64,000 bases of DNA from JBAZZQ01 sp041658725 (GCA_041658725.1 JBAZZQ010000007.1:22850-86849), one strand, 5' to 3'. Counted from the stretch's first letter, positions 17,558 to 25,937 are shown. The notes: generated by a model not told the origin, from the letters alone. A program made the numbers and translations.

Positions 17558-18144
17558 AAAACGTGTTTTCGTGTATGGTTTTATTTGCCGCGATATTGAC
17601 CGGCTGCACTGGAAATCTGCAATCTTCCTTTGTCAGCGCCAATATGGCCAATATCGCGGTTCAGCCGACCGATGCCCGGATCGTACAGTTAAATTGCTCC
17701 GAATGTTACTGGTGGGCGGACCAGGACAATCACCTCAACATCGCCGGCAAAGGCATTCAAAAATCAATAATCCACTCCCGATATGATCAGGAATTTTACA
17801 TTTCCTTCACCGTGGACGAACCGTCCCAGGGTGTTGGTAAAAATTATCAGTTAAGCGCAAACACAACTCGCGGGTTTCTCAAGAGCGGAGGAAGTCTTTA
17901 CCGCTTTCGCGGCACTTACGGTATTTTGGGTATCGAAAATCAAAAATCCTGCCGTCTGACCGGAGCCTACCGCACCCACATCAGTCTGAATATGGCTCAA
18001 ATTTTCGGCGGATGGTCCACACCCGTGTCTTTTCTGATTTTTGGCACCCTGACCGCCGTTCCGGATGCTCAAAACAAAGGGAAATCCTTCCTCAAAAAAA
18101 CCGAAGAAGAAGGATATGAGCGAAAGAAAATGACTAAATCCTAA
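17554..18144 (+). CDS. Lipoprotein of unknown function coupled to glyA
   Basis: 196 residues. Lipobox LTGC in MKNVFSCMVLFAAILTGC. The mature part has LNCSECYWWADQDNHLNIAG, and strand-rich segments that resemble no family I can name. ATG overlaps the glyA stop by 4 bases. The final MTKS and TAA are part of a family F repeat (ATGACTAAATCCTAATG), so the natural C-terminus may have been replaced by repeat sequence. Confidence 0.7.
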   Translation: MKNVFSCMVLFAAILTGCTGNLQSSFVSANMANIAVQPTDARIVQLNCSECYWWADQDNHLNIAGKGIQKSIIHSRYDQEFYISFTVDEPSQGVGKNYQLSANTTRGFLKSGGSLYRFRGTYGILGIENQKSCRLTGAYRTHISLNMAQIFGGWSTPVSFLIFGTLTAVPDAQNKGKSFLKKTEEEGYERKKMTKS

Positions 18145-18206
18145 TGTCTAATGACTAAAAAGAATGCTCATTAGACATTAGACATTAGTCATTAGGATTT
18201 AGTCAT
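18130..18206. repeat. Family F palindrome after the glyA operon
   Basis: Perfect 17-bp arms ATGACTAAATCCTAATG (18130-18146) and CATTAGGATTTAGTCAT (18190-18206), with further ATTAGACATTAG words between. The 5' arm contains the stop codon of the preceding lipoprotein gene. Confidence 0.9.
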
Positions 18207-18327
18207 TTATTTCCGCATCCTGTTAGTAGATTGTTAAGGGAAAGTGAGAAATATTTTTTTTTGTGATGTAACTTCTTACACACCGTATAGCTACCGACTT
18301 GTTGAGAAATTTTTAAAAATCTTTTGA

Positions 18328-18356
18328 TTGACGCACGCCCAATTCAATGCTAAATT
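18328..18356 (+). promoter_or_regulatory. Probable dnaA promoter
   Basis: TTGACG (18328-18333), 17-base spacer, TAAATT (18351-18356). The region 18207-18427 is AT-rich but contains no convincing TTATCCACA-type DnaA box. Confidence 0.5.
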
Positions 18357-18535
18357 CTGCCTCACACATATAGTTCATTTGTGATCGTTGGACTTGAGAT
18401 CAAAAGAATTATTCAGACTTTCCGGAGGTGCTGTCAGGAGGACGGTATATCGGTGAACGGATTCGCTTACGATTTCGGGAGCGTATGTCGATAGATGGAT
18501 GGTCGGCAGTTTCGAATACAGCGGAGGTTGCATCG

Positions 18536-19915
18536 ATGACTTTGGCGTGCCCCACGGCGAATGCCGTTCAAGAAATAGAGCGTAATTTACAGGACCGTAT
18601 TGGACCGCGGCGATTCCAGCTGTGGTTCAGAAATTCATCCTCTCTCCATTTTGATGGCCGGCAGGTGCTGGTAAAAGTACTGAACAATTTCATCGGTGGA
18701 TGGATTGAAAACCACTTTTCCGACCACCTTCGTGCCGCCGCACAGGAAACATTGCAGCAGGAAGTTCAAATCGCATACCAGGTAACCACCGATCCGGGAA
18801 AATCTGACGAAAAAAATGGATCGCCGGAAAAAAAAGAAACTTTTCCACACCAGAACATCATCGCGCCCACCAAACTCCGACGAAAACTTCGCAACAGCCT
18901 GGATAGTTTCATCGTCGGAACCGGAAACGAACTCGCCTACAGCACCATCAACTCCGTGGCCGACAAAGTCATCAGCCCGTTTAATCCACTTTTTATCCAC
19001 GGTGGATGCGGGTTAGGTAAAACTCACCTGCTCCAGGGGTTATGCAACGCACTCTCCGAACGCCATCCCAACGTCGGTTGGCATTACATCAGCGGAGAGG
19101 AATTCACCAATCAGTTCATCGTCGCCATCAAATCCAGCTCTCTCGATGCCTTTCGAAGACAATACCGAAACGTCGATGTCCTGGTGATCGACGACGTGCA
19201 TTTCCTGGCCAACAAACGGGCGACCCAGGAAGAATTCCTGCATACCTTCAACGCGATCAACGCAGCCGGTAAACAGGTCGTCATGGCTTCGGACGCCCAT
19301 CCCAAATCCATCGACCAGCTTCATAATTCCCTGGTCGATCGATTCATCAGCGGAATGGTCGTCCAGATCGACTTGCCCGATCAACCCACGCGGGCAAAAA
19401 TCATCGAAACCCGGGCCGCCCAGCTCGGTCATGATCTTCCCGATCCCGTAATCCAACTCATCGCCGAACGAATTAACGGCAATATTCGTGAGCTGGAAGG
19501 CGCGATCCTGAAATTATTCGCCTACGCCTCACTCTGCAACAAACCGATCGGCATGGACATCGCCGAAAAGGTCGTCCGCGAATATGGCCGTCTGGATCGG
19601 GTCGAAATTCGCATCAGTCTGATCGAACGCAAAGTCGCCGAATACTTCAACATCAACGTCAGCGACATCCGCAGTGCCAAGCGGACCCGCAATTTCGCCC
19701 TCGCACGAGCCATCGCCATGTATCTGGCTCGAAAGCACACCACTTTGAGTTTTCCGGAAATCGGAAAATATATGGGTAACAAAAACCATTCCACGGTCAT
19801 CCTGGCTTGCCAGAAAATCGAACAACTTCTGAATTTAAACCAGGAAGTTTCATGGGACACTCACACCGCCAAACTAACCAGCGTAATTGCCGATCTTGAA
19901 CAACTCCTAAAATGA
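18536..19915 (+). CDS. dnaA: Chromosomal replication initiator DnaA
   Basis: 459 residues from the ATG at 18536, preceded by CGGAGG at 8 bases; longer in-frame starts at 18428 and 18485 lack support and would add a non-homologous tail. Domain I (about 10-75, ERNLQDRIGPRRFQLWF) and a variable linker precede the AAA+ domain: Walker A GGCGLGKTH (156-164), Walker B VLVIDDVHF (about 214-222). Domain IV carries the DnaA-box-binding signature ARAIAMYLARKHTTLSFPEI and GNKNHSTVILACQKI. rdgB follows with a 4-base overlap; dnaN is not adjacent. Confidence 0.96.
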   Translation: MTLACPTANAVQEIERNLQDRIGPRRFQLWFRNSSSLHFDGRQVLVKVLNNFIGGWIENHFSDHLRAAAQETLQQEVQIAYQVTTDPGKSDEKNGSPEKKETFPHQNIIAPTKLRRKLRNSLDSFIVGTGNELAYSTINSVADKVISPFNPLFIHGGCGLGKTHLLQGLCNALSERHPNVGWHYISGEEFTNQFIVAIKSSSLDAFRRQYRNVDVLVIDDVHFLANKRATQEEFLHTFNAINAAGKQVVMASDAHPKSIDQLHNSLVDRFISGMVVQIDLPDQPTRAKIIETRAAQLGHDLPDPVIQLIAERINGNIRELEGAILKLFAYASLCNKPIGMDIAEKVVREYGRLDRVEIRISLIERKVAEYFNINVSDIRSAKRTRNFALARAIAMYLARKHTTLSFPEIGKYMGNKNHSTVILACQKIEQLLNLNQEVSWDTHTAKLTSVIADLEQLLK

Positions 19916-20538
19916 AAGAAAAAACGCAATCCATGCTTCTGATCGCCACCGGCAACAAGGGGAAATTCACCGAAATCGCCGCCGAGCTTTCCAATCTGGG
20001 AATCAAATACATTTCCCTCGCCGATTTACCCAAAATTCCAGAGTGCGAGGAAACCGGGCAAACCTTCGAAGACAACGCCATCCAAAAAGCCAGATATTAC
20101 GCCACGCATTTTAATGTCCTAACCATCGCCGACGATTCGGGTCTCGAAGTTGACGCCCTGGACGGCAACCCCGGTGTCATGTCCGCCCGATACGCCGGAA
20201 CCCCCTGCAACGACCAAGCCAATAACGCCAAACTCATAAAAGAGCTTACCGGCGTTGCCCATGAAAAACGAACCGCACGATTCCGCTGCGTCATGGCACT
20301 GGTCGATCCCGGCGGCAACCTCATCGGAACCACTCAGGGCGCAATCGAAGGAATTATTATCGACACCCCACGAGGGCAAAACGGTTTCGGTTACGACCCC
20401 TATTTCTTTGTCCCACAGTTAAGCAAAACCACCGCCGAAATCACCCGCGAGGAAAAAAACAAAATTTCCCACCGCGGTCAGGCTACCCGAAAAATGCACG
20501 ACCGCCTGAAAAACTGGAAGTTGAAAGTTGGAAATTAG
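19912..20538 (+). CDS. rdgB: XTP/dITP pyrophosphatase (HAM1/RdgB family)
   Basis: 208 residues. Hydrolyses non-canonical purine triphosphates (XTP, dITP) so they are not built into DNA. Motifs: LLIATGNKGKFTEI, DDSGLEVDALDGNPGVMSARYAG, GQNGFGYDPYFFVP and the terminal SHRGQA. The start overlaps the dnaA stop (ATGA), a functional pairing with replication. The end NWKLKVGN plus stop matches a word-repeat (AGTTGAAAGTTGGAAATTAG), so the last few residues are repeat-derived. Confidence 0.94.
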   Translation: MKEKTQSMLLIATGNKGKFTEIAAELSNLGIKYISLADLPKIPECEETGQTFEDNAIQKARYYATHFNVLTIADDSGLEVDALDGNPGVMSARYAGTPCNDQANNAKLIKELTGVAHEKRTARFRCVMALVDPGGNLIGTTQGAIEGIIIDTPRGQNGFGYDPYFFVPQLSKTTAEITREEKNKISHRGQATRKMHDRLKNWKLKVGN

Positions 20539-20564
20539 AATCTGGATGCTGGATACTACTCTGC

Positions 20565-21740
20565 CTACTCCCTCACCTGGCGCACCTTAACAAATTTCCC
20601 GGTTTCCGCCGATTCCTTAGCCGCCAGGCAACTGTAAACACTCGCCAAGCCCGTTTCGATCGGTGTACGTGACTTGCCCGTGCCCCGAATCACATCAAAA
20701 AAATCATTGGCCAATTCCAAATCACCCCCGAAATGGCTCATCCCACCGTCCGCTTTGATCGTATCGGTAAATGGGTCATGATGCCTTACATACTGCATCT
20801 GGTTCTTAAACCAGTCAAAGTTGAGCGTCCCATGATACCCGCTGATCGTCGCCCCGCGAGTTCCCGCGTCACGGCGGGAATAAAATACCTGCGTGTAAAC
20901 CCCATGAACCCCGGACGCAAATTCCAGAAGCGCGCTCGATGAATCTTCGTTCATTCCCGTTTCCGGCGACCCGCAGTCTACACCAAACATACAACAGTGG
21001 TCCTCCAGCACTCCGCCGGACATATTGCGCTTGCGATTCTGCGGACTTTCCAAACACGTTTCCATCTGGCGGCATTGTGAGCATTTCAGTTTTGCTTTTT
21101 TCTTACCCCCAAACACTCGCCCGTAGGTTCCCATCGCCCCCACGCGGACAATCGGGCTGGCCATCAAGAAACTCAGATAATCAAAATCATGCGTCGCCTT
21201 CTGCAAAAATAATCCCTGAGTCGAGCTGAAGTCGCGATAAAAATTATCGAAATAAACCGTTCCATAAGGCACATAATTCACCCCCAGAATATGTTCCGGA
21301 CTCCCTACCGCCCCGTTTTCAATATATTTCTTGGCCAGAAGACACAACGGCGATACCCGCAGCGGAAAACTCACCACCACTTTGCATTTGGATTTCTCGA
21401 ACGCCTTTTCCAACGTCGTCGCCTGTTTCATCGACGTCGCCACCGGTTTTTCCAGCCACAACGGCAAATCATATTTTGCCGCCTCGACCGCATAAGGAGT
21501 ATGTAAATTGCATCGCGTCCCGATCGCCAGCGCATCCAACCGGCCCCTGGAGACCATTTCCTTGAGATTCTTATAAAAAAACACGTCTGTCTTATCGCAA
21601 TCCGCCAGCCGGTTGCGTGCGCCCGCCTCATCAGGATCTACCACCCCCACCACCCGGACATCAGACGCGACTTCTCGCAAACAACTATGAATCACTCCAT
21701 GTATCCGAGCACCATAACCAACTACACCCATGCGTATCAT
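20565..21740 (-). CDS. Gfo/Idh/MocA family oxidoreductase with a cysteine-rich insert
   Basis: 391 residues. N-terminal NAD(P)-binding Rossmann domain (MGVVGYGARIHGVIHSCL) and the EKP motif (LPLWLEKPVAT). The C-terminal domain carries an insert with cysteines CSQCRQMETC, DHCCMFGVDC (about 220-260) that could bind metal. Substrate unknown; members act mostly on sugars or inositols. AAGGAGC lies just before the first ATG. Monocistronic and convergent with rdgB. Confidence 0.85.
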   Translation of the reverse strand: MIRMGVVGYGARIHGVIHSCLREVASDVRVVGVVDPDEAGARNRLADCDKTDVFFYKNLKEMVSRGRLDALAIGTRCNLHTPYAVEAAKYDLPLWLEKPVATSMKQATTLEKAFEKSKCKVVVSFPLRVSPLCLLAKKYIENGAVGSPEHILGVNYVPYGTVYFDNFYRDFSSTQGLFLQKATHDFDYLSFLMASPIVRVGAMGTYGRVFGGKKKAKLKCSQCRQMETCLESPQNRKRNMSGGVLEDHCCMFGVDCGSPETGMNEDSSSALLEFASGVHGVYTQVFYSRRDAGTRGATISGYHGTLNFDWFKNQMQYVRHHDPFTDTIKADGGMSHFGGDLELANDFFDVIRGTGKSRTPIETGLASVYSCLAAKESAETGKFVKVRQVRE

Positions 21741-21886
21741 TGAAAGCTCCTTCGGTAATACAAAAATTTCAAGCTTTGAAAAACAATCCCGTAATTAAAT
21801 CAGGATAAAATCCCAAAGTCAACGTTGCGACTTCGTCATCTTCGGAATAAAATGGTATTAGTCATTTATAGGCATCCTTTTAAAAA

Positions 21887-22342
21887 ATGTATCGAGTCAG
21901 CAAACAATTTGAATTTCCCGCCGCTCACGTCCTGAGCAAGCACCCAGGACGTTGCCGCTACCCCCACGGCCACAATTACAAAGTCGAAATCACCCTGGCC
22001 GCCAAACAACTCGATCCCAACGATATGGTATGCGACTTCCATGCGATTAGCGTTATGCTCAAGGATTGCCTCGACCCCTTCGATCATTCCATTATATTGA
22101 ATTCCAACGACCTGCCCAATTGCCAATCGCAGGAAAATAATCCCCGACGGATACTCTTTGAAGGCAAAGACCCCACCACCGAGGTCCTCGCCCAGACCAT
22201 TTTCCTGCATCTAAAGGCCAAGCTTGCGAAAACGCAATCGGCGAGTTCCTCCGGGGTCGAATACAAGATCAACCCAGCCGTCCGGGTCGAAAAAGTAAAA
22301 GTCTGGGAATCTCCCACCTCCTGGGCCGAATACCAGGAATAA
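21887..22342 (+). CDS. queD: 6-carboxytetrahydropterin synthase (QueD/PTPS family)
   Basis: 151 residues. Zinc-binding histidines in FPAAHVLSKH and PHGHNYKVEI (H14, H27, H29), catalytic cysteine in GRCRYPHGH, and the DFHAISVMLKDCLDPFDHSIIL segment fit the family that makes 6-carboxy-tetrahydropterin for queuosine or preQ0. With tgt in the window, a queuosine role is likely. A pterin role cannot be excluded. No Shine-Dalgarno precedes the ATG. Confidence 0.85.
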   Translation: MYRVSKQFEFPAAHVLSKHPGRCRYPHGHNYKVEITLAAKQLDPNDMVCDFHAISVMLKDCLDPFDHSIILNSNDLPNCQSQENNPRRILFEGKDPTTEVLAQTIFLHLKAKLAKTQSASSSGVEYKINPAVRVEKVKVWESPTSWAEYQE

Positions 22343-22375
22343 AGGGGAAAGGGAGATGGAAGAAAAAGTAGAGAG

Positions 22376-22600
22376 TAGGGGCGGGGCTTGCTCCGCCCTC
22401 TTTTCTTCAATTTCGAATCCCCGATCAAGTCGAGGACAAGCTTTGAAATTTCAGTCTTCGATGGAAAGAGGCACGACCGTAAGGGAGTGAATATTATTCC
22501 CAGGCCGTGAGCGTACAGCAAACAGCAAACAGCGGTCAGCTTCTAATCTTTTCTGTCATTCCCGCGCGCAGGCGGGAATCCAGTCTTTATCTTTTTGCAC
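22376..22600. repeat. Cluster of four dispersed repeat types downstream of queD
   Basis: In order: GTAGGGGCGGGGCTTGCTCC unit (22376-22401), family D unit AAGAGGCACGACCGTAAGGG (about 22466-22488), CAGCAAACAGCAAACAGCGG words (about 22513-22535), and the TCATTCCCGC...GCGGGAATCC palindrome (about 22556-22580). No gene seen. Confidence 0.7.
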
Positions 22601-22608
22601 AGCCGTGG

Positions 22609-22800
22609 AATGATTCCTTGCCGCTCGAAAATGAGTCACTGCCGCTCAGGAATACGTCACCGCCGCTTGGGAATCACTGACTCCCACCCAGGAATGAGTC
22701 ATCCCCCGCTAAAGAATGGATGATCCCCGCTCAGGAATACATCATCCCCACCCAGAAATCCATGACTCCCGCTTGGGAATAACTCACGGCTTCCCAATCG
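22609..22800. repeat. Degenerate 21-bp tandem repeat, about nine units
   Basis: Units of exactly 21 bases with consensus near AAT.A.TCA.CCCCGCT..GG (e.g. ATGAGTCACTGCCGCTCAGG, ATACGTCACCGCCGCTTGGG, AATACATCATCCCCACCCAG). The unit resembles the preceding TCATTCCCGC...GGGAAT palindrome, from which it may derive. One frame reads as 7-residue repeats but is broken by stops. Confidence 0.75.
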
Positions 22801-22917
22801 GGAACCACGTATTTCCAGGAAAATAAGAAATAACGGAACGCATAAATCGCATTATTTATATTTTTGCATTTTTTAGCAGGAAGATTCAGGAAACTTATAT
22901 TTTGATGTAATTTTGAC

Positions 22918-22946
22918 TTGCAAAATCGTTAATAATTCTGTAATCT
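22918..22946 (+). promoter_or_regulatory. Probable promoter of the structured RNA
   Basis: TTGCAA (22918-22923), 17-base spacer, TAATCT (22941-22946); an overlapping TTGACT at 22913 is an alternative -35. Predicted start near 22953. Confidence 0.4.
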
Positions 22947-22952
22947 ATAAAC

Positions 22953-23246
22953 TGTTTGATTTGACTGGTTAAGGGCTAGTCCATCAAAGTCTCGATGAGA
23001 AATTGCGACTTTTTCAGACCAGAGATAGCGATGGGATGTGTCTCCCTTGCCTTCGGGCTTGGGAGCACTCTCATTCCATTCTGGTCTAGGGTGTCGCAAC
23101 CCTCTCATCGGGTGGATTCGAGTTGTGCTCCCTGTTTTATTTCAGGGGCAAATGTTTCAAAAAGTTATTCGGTAGAGTAGGGAAGATTTAAAGAGTTTTA
23201 ACCCAGCGAGAGAGAGCGTGTGGCTTTCTCTGCGCTGGGTTTTTTA
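22953..23246 (+). ncRNA. Structured RNA candidate: long rod-like hairpin followed by terminator
   Basis: Complementary segments fold back in perfect order: GTCCATC 22979-22985 with GGTGGAT 23111-23117; CGATGAGA 22993-23000 with TCTCATCG 23103-23110; TTGCGAC 23003-23009 with GTCGCAA 23093-23099; AGACCAGA 23016-23023 with TCTGGTCT 23080-23087; ATGGGATG 23031-23038 with CATTCCAT 23072-23079; CTCCC 23042-23046 with GGGAG 23061-23065; GCC-UUCG-GGC at the tip. A small CCCTG/CAGGG hairpin (23130-23147) and a strong terminator (23200-23246) follow. Seven nested helices plus promoter and terminator make a real RNA likely. The rod with internal loops recalls 6S RNA; a cis-acting leader of the next gene (ATG at 23279) is the alternative. 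Not assigned to a known family. Confidence 0.65.
23200..23246 (+). terminator. Intrinsic terminator of the structured RNA
   Basis: AACCCAGCG...AGAGA stem pairing with TCTCT.GCGCTGGGTT, followed by TTTTTTATT. Strong GC stem and T run. Confidence 0.85.
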
Positions 23247-23278
23247 TTGTGCCGCTGGCGCAGAAAGAGTGGTGTGTG

Positions 23279-24042
23279 ATGAAAAAGTCTTTTCAAATCA
23301 TTTCGGTTGTTGGTTGCGTCTTGATTTCTTGTTTAATAACAAAGGGAGCTACCTTGGTTGATGACTTCAATTCGGGTATTTCACCAGCACGTTGGGAAAT
23401 ATTGCAGGAAGATGCTGCTGGCGCACCTTGGACTGTACAAGCACCAGACAGCGAAGGAAGATTACAAATTTCCAAGCTGGCAGACCCAGGTTCCACTAAA
23501 ATAGGTGCCCGTATTCGTTCGCGTTTTACCTTGAATGGGGATTTTTCGGCATTTGTTGATTTTAATCTCGTTGTGTTTCCCTTAAGTATCGGGGGTTTGA
23601 ATGAGGCTGTTTTAACAGCGTGGACGACAAATATTAACTACCATATGTCGAGTCTGAGACTTACGGACATTAATAGCCAGATGGTAGAAGCATTTTCTCC
23701 AGTTCCCCCGCCGGGTCAACAACAATTGGGTTAGCTCAAGATTCAACTATGAGCGGAAGACTAGGGATAACTCGTTCTGGACAAACAATGTCTGCGTGGA
23801 TTGATAGGGGAAGCGGACCCGTTCTACTGGCTTCTGTTAGCTCTCCTCTTTTTCTTGGGCCAGCAAACCTGGACATCGCTGCTGCCCAACTTTATGACGG
23901 TCATACGGCCCTTGATCTGCGGTTTGATAACCTCAACATAACAGCAGATACCATTGTGCCTGAACCCACCACACTGTCGGCCCTTATCTTGGGTTGCTTA
24001 TTTATGTTCAGAAACCGCAGGAACAAGTTCTTTTCTCTTTAA
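23279..24042 (+). pseudogene. PEP-CTERM secreted protein, interrupted by a frameshift
   Basis: From the ATG at 23279 a signal peptide (MKKSFQIISVVGCVLISCLI) and a lectin-like segment (TLVDDFNSGISPARWEI...) run to a stop at 23732. The second part continues in another frame (GLAQDSTMSGRLGITRSG...) and ends with a PEP-CTERM sorting tail: VPEPTT, a hydrophobic helix, then FRNRRNKF. The shift lies near the C run 23704-23709. Joined, the two parts make a normal exported protein of about 250 residues for exosortase processing. Either a true frameshift mutation or a sequencing error in the homopolymer. It starts 32 bases after the RNA terminator. Confidence 0.75.
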
Positions 24043-24074
24043 CCTTTTTTTCGCCACATAGGAGGTAACATACC

Positions 24075-24116
24075 ATGAAGATGTATCTATTTTATCCAGA
24101 AAGAAAAAAACAATGA
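24075..24116 (+). CDS. 13-codon leader ORF upstream of HEPN gene
   Basis: MKMYLFYPERKKQ then TGA. It has the best ribosome-binding site nearby (AGGAGGT, 9 bases before the ATG) and its stop overlaps the ATG of the next gene (ATGA at 24113-24116). The downstream gene has only a weak site of its own, so reinitiation from this mini-ORF probably drives its translation. Peptide function, if any, unknown. Confidence 0.5.
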   Translation: MKMYLFYPERKKQ

Positions 24117-24598
24117 ATTCACTAGACTACGGCGGCATCGACAAAAACCTCATCCAAGATTTTTTTTGTGGATTTGCTCGTTTTGAGTATGCTCTCAAAC
24201 GCGCTGGCTATTTAAAGGAAAATGAAAAGCGAGTAATGCTGGACTGGGATTCATTTGCCAAAGACATTTCAGGAAAACTCGATAAGGACCCCGATCCGAA
24301 ATTAAAAAAGGCAATCGAATATCTTACGGTTCATCCACCCAAGAAACAGGTTGTAAAAGAGAAAAAACTTGGATGGCAAGATATTTCAAAAATTGACTCA
24401 AAGGGGATTGAAGCTTGGATATTGCGCGTCATCCGAACCATTCGAAACAATTTATTTCATGGCGGTAAGTTTACAGGAAAACCGGTTGAGGAGGTTGCTA
24501 GAAACGATAAACTTTTAAACGCAAGTGTTATTGTTTTAAGAAAAATTGTACGACTAAATCAGTTTGTTTTCAAATTCTACGACGAACCATTGTCTTAA
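24113..24598 (+). CDS. Putative HEPN-domain protein
   Basis: 161 residues, largely helical, no signal peptide. The motif VIRTIRNNLFHGGKF (about 104-118) contains the R-x4-H signature of HEPN ribonucleases. The remainder (FFCGFARFEYALKRAGYL near the start, LLNASVIVLRKIVRLNQFVF near the end) fits the flanking helices. HEPN proteins are RNA-cleaving toxins or defence effectors in many systems; no partner nucleotidyltransferase is adjacent here. Assignment from motif only. Confidence 0.6.
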   Translation: MNSLDYGGIDKNLIQDFFCGFARFEYALKRAGYLKENEKRVMLDWDSFAKDISGKLDKDPDPKLKKAIEYLTVHPPKKQVVKEKKLGWQDISKIDSKGIEAWILRVIRTIRNNLFHGGKFTGKPVEEVARNDKLLNASVIVLRKIVRLNQFVFKFYDEPLS

Positions 24599-24898
24599 AG
24601 TTCCATAGTGTGTCGTCTTTGATCCACCATTTCCTTCCATCCAGATTTTGATTCTGAGAATTCAAAAACTGGAGAGCAAGGGAAATATGTCTCGGCCTAA
24701 ATGGTCCACAGTCCACGGTCTGCGGTCGTTAAAATGGCTACGGGGTCTACGCAATACGGGCAAGAAAAAATTGCAAAGCTTGTCCCCGGCCTGACCGGGG
24801 ATGCAAATTGCAAATATCAAATTTCAAAATTGAAGATAAGAGGGCGGCCACACAGGGCCGCCCCTACTCGTCTACTTTTCTTCCTACTTCCCACTCCC
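24599..24898. repeat. Gene-free stretch composed of word repeats
   Basis: Contains CCACAGTCCACGGTCTGCGG words (about 24701-24723), a CCCCGGCCTGACCGGGG hairpin (about 24784-24800), GCAAATTGCAAATATCAAAT words (24801-24830), GGGCGGCC...GGCCGCCC palindrome (about 24841-24863) and a family D unit reaching into the mqnE stop. No gene seen. Confidence 0.6.
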
Positions 24899-24918
24899 TC
24901 ACGGTCGCGTCTCTTTAT
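24892..24918. repeat. Family D unit overlapping the mqnE C-terminus
   Basis: CACTCCCTCACGGTCGCGTC TCTTT; in mqnE orientation it reads KETRP then TGA, so it supplies the last residues and the stop codon. Confidence 0.75.
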
Positions 24919-25912
24919 ATCTACCGTCCCGCTCCACCGCTGTAAATCCCGCTTGCTCGATCAACCCTTTTAACCGCTCGACGGAAATACCCGTCTGATC
25001 CACAATTTTGTATTCTCCCACCGTCCCGTCAAAATCATCCGCCCCATAACTGAGGGCTAGCTGAGACAGCTTTTGGCCCCAGATCGGCCAGAATACTTTT
25101 ATATGCTCAAAATTGTCCAGCACCAGCCGGCTCATCGCCAGCGTTCGTATGGCGTCCAAGCCGTCCACCTCTTTTAACTTCCCATATCCCACTACCGGCA
25201 AGGGAACAAACGCAACGAACCCGCCCGTTTTATCCTGCAAGTCCCTTAGCATCAGAAGATGCTCTACCCGCTCGGACAATGTCTCAAGATGCCCGAACAG
25301 CATTGTTGCTGTTGTCTTGATCCCCAATTCATGGGCAGTCCGGTGAATGTCCAACCACCTTTCGCCGGGGATTTTATTGGGAAATAATTCATGACGTACC
25401 CGCGCGGAAAAAATCTCGGCTCCGCCGCCCGGCAACGAATCCAACCCCGCCTCAATCAATATTTCCAACACTTTTACCGTGTCCATCCCTGAAATATTAC
25501 ATAGATGATTGATCTCAACGGCGGTGAAGGCTTTGATGTAAAGCGGCGAAAATGCCATCCGCAGTGTTCCCACCAAATCCACATAATATTGAAATTTCAA
25601 CTCCGGATTAATCCCACCCACGATGTGCACTTCCCTCGCCCCTCCCGCCACCGCCTGTCCCACACGGCTTACGATCTCGTCAATCCCATAAACATACCCA
25701 CCCGCTTCCCCCAGTCGCTTTGAATAAAAACAAACCCTACATTTCTCCTGACAAATATTCGTGTAATTCAAATGAACGTTCCGAACCCAGAATACCTGAT
25801 CCCCGAACCGTTCCCGCTTGGCCTGGGCGGCTCTTTGTCCGATTTCCGCAAGGCTCCCCTGTGCGAATAGCGCTATGATCTCTTCCTCTGTCGGCCTGTC
25901 ACCTGCCTTCAT
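24899..25912 (-). CDS. mqnE: Aminofutalosine synthase (radical SAM)
   Basis: 337 residues from the ATG at 25912. Radical SAM enzyme adding the adenosyl radical to 3-[(1-carboxyvinyl)oxy]benzoate in futalosine-route menaquinone synthesis. The [4Fe-4S] motif is C-x3-C-x2-C in TNICQEKCRVCFYSKR. MqnE rather than MqnC is favoured by LALSYGADDFDGTVGEYKI and the closing AGFTAVERDGRY. The final KETRP and stop derive from a family D repeat. A UbiA-type prenyltransferase two genes upstream fits the pathway. Confidence 0.85.
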   Translation of the reverse strand: MKAGDRPTEEEIIALFAQGSLAEIGQRAAQAKRERFGDQVFWVRNVHLNYTNICQEKCRVCFYSKRLGEAGGYVYGIDEIVSRVGQAVAGGAREVHIVGGINPELKFQYYVDLVGTLRMAFSPLYIKAFTAVEINHLCNISGMDTVKVLEILIEAGLDSLPGGGAEIFSARVRHELFPNKIPGERWLDIHRTAHELGIKTTATMLFGHLETLSERVEHLLMLRDLQDKTGGFVAFVPLPVVGYGKLKEVDGLDAIRTLAMSRLVLDNFEHIKVFWPIWGQKLSQLALSYGADDFDGTVGEYKIVDQTGISVERLKGLIEQAGFTAVERDGRYKETRP

Positions 25913-25937
25913 CTTCTTTTCCAATCCCAAATTCTTC

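Noticed and set aside
18207..18427. Replication origin next to dnaA
   Set aside because: AT-rich but no cluster of DnaA boxes could be found by eye.
22609..22800. Possible CRISPR array
   Set aside because: The units are contiguous 21-bp tandem copies without spacers, and no cas gene is in the window.
22995..23180. 61-codon frame over the structured RNA
   Set aside because: No Shine-Dalgarno, and the segment is explained by extensive base pairing.
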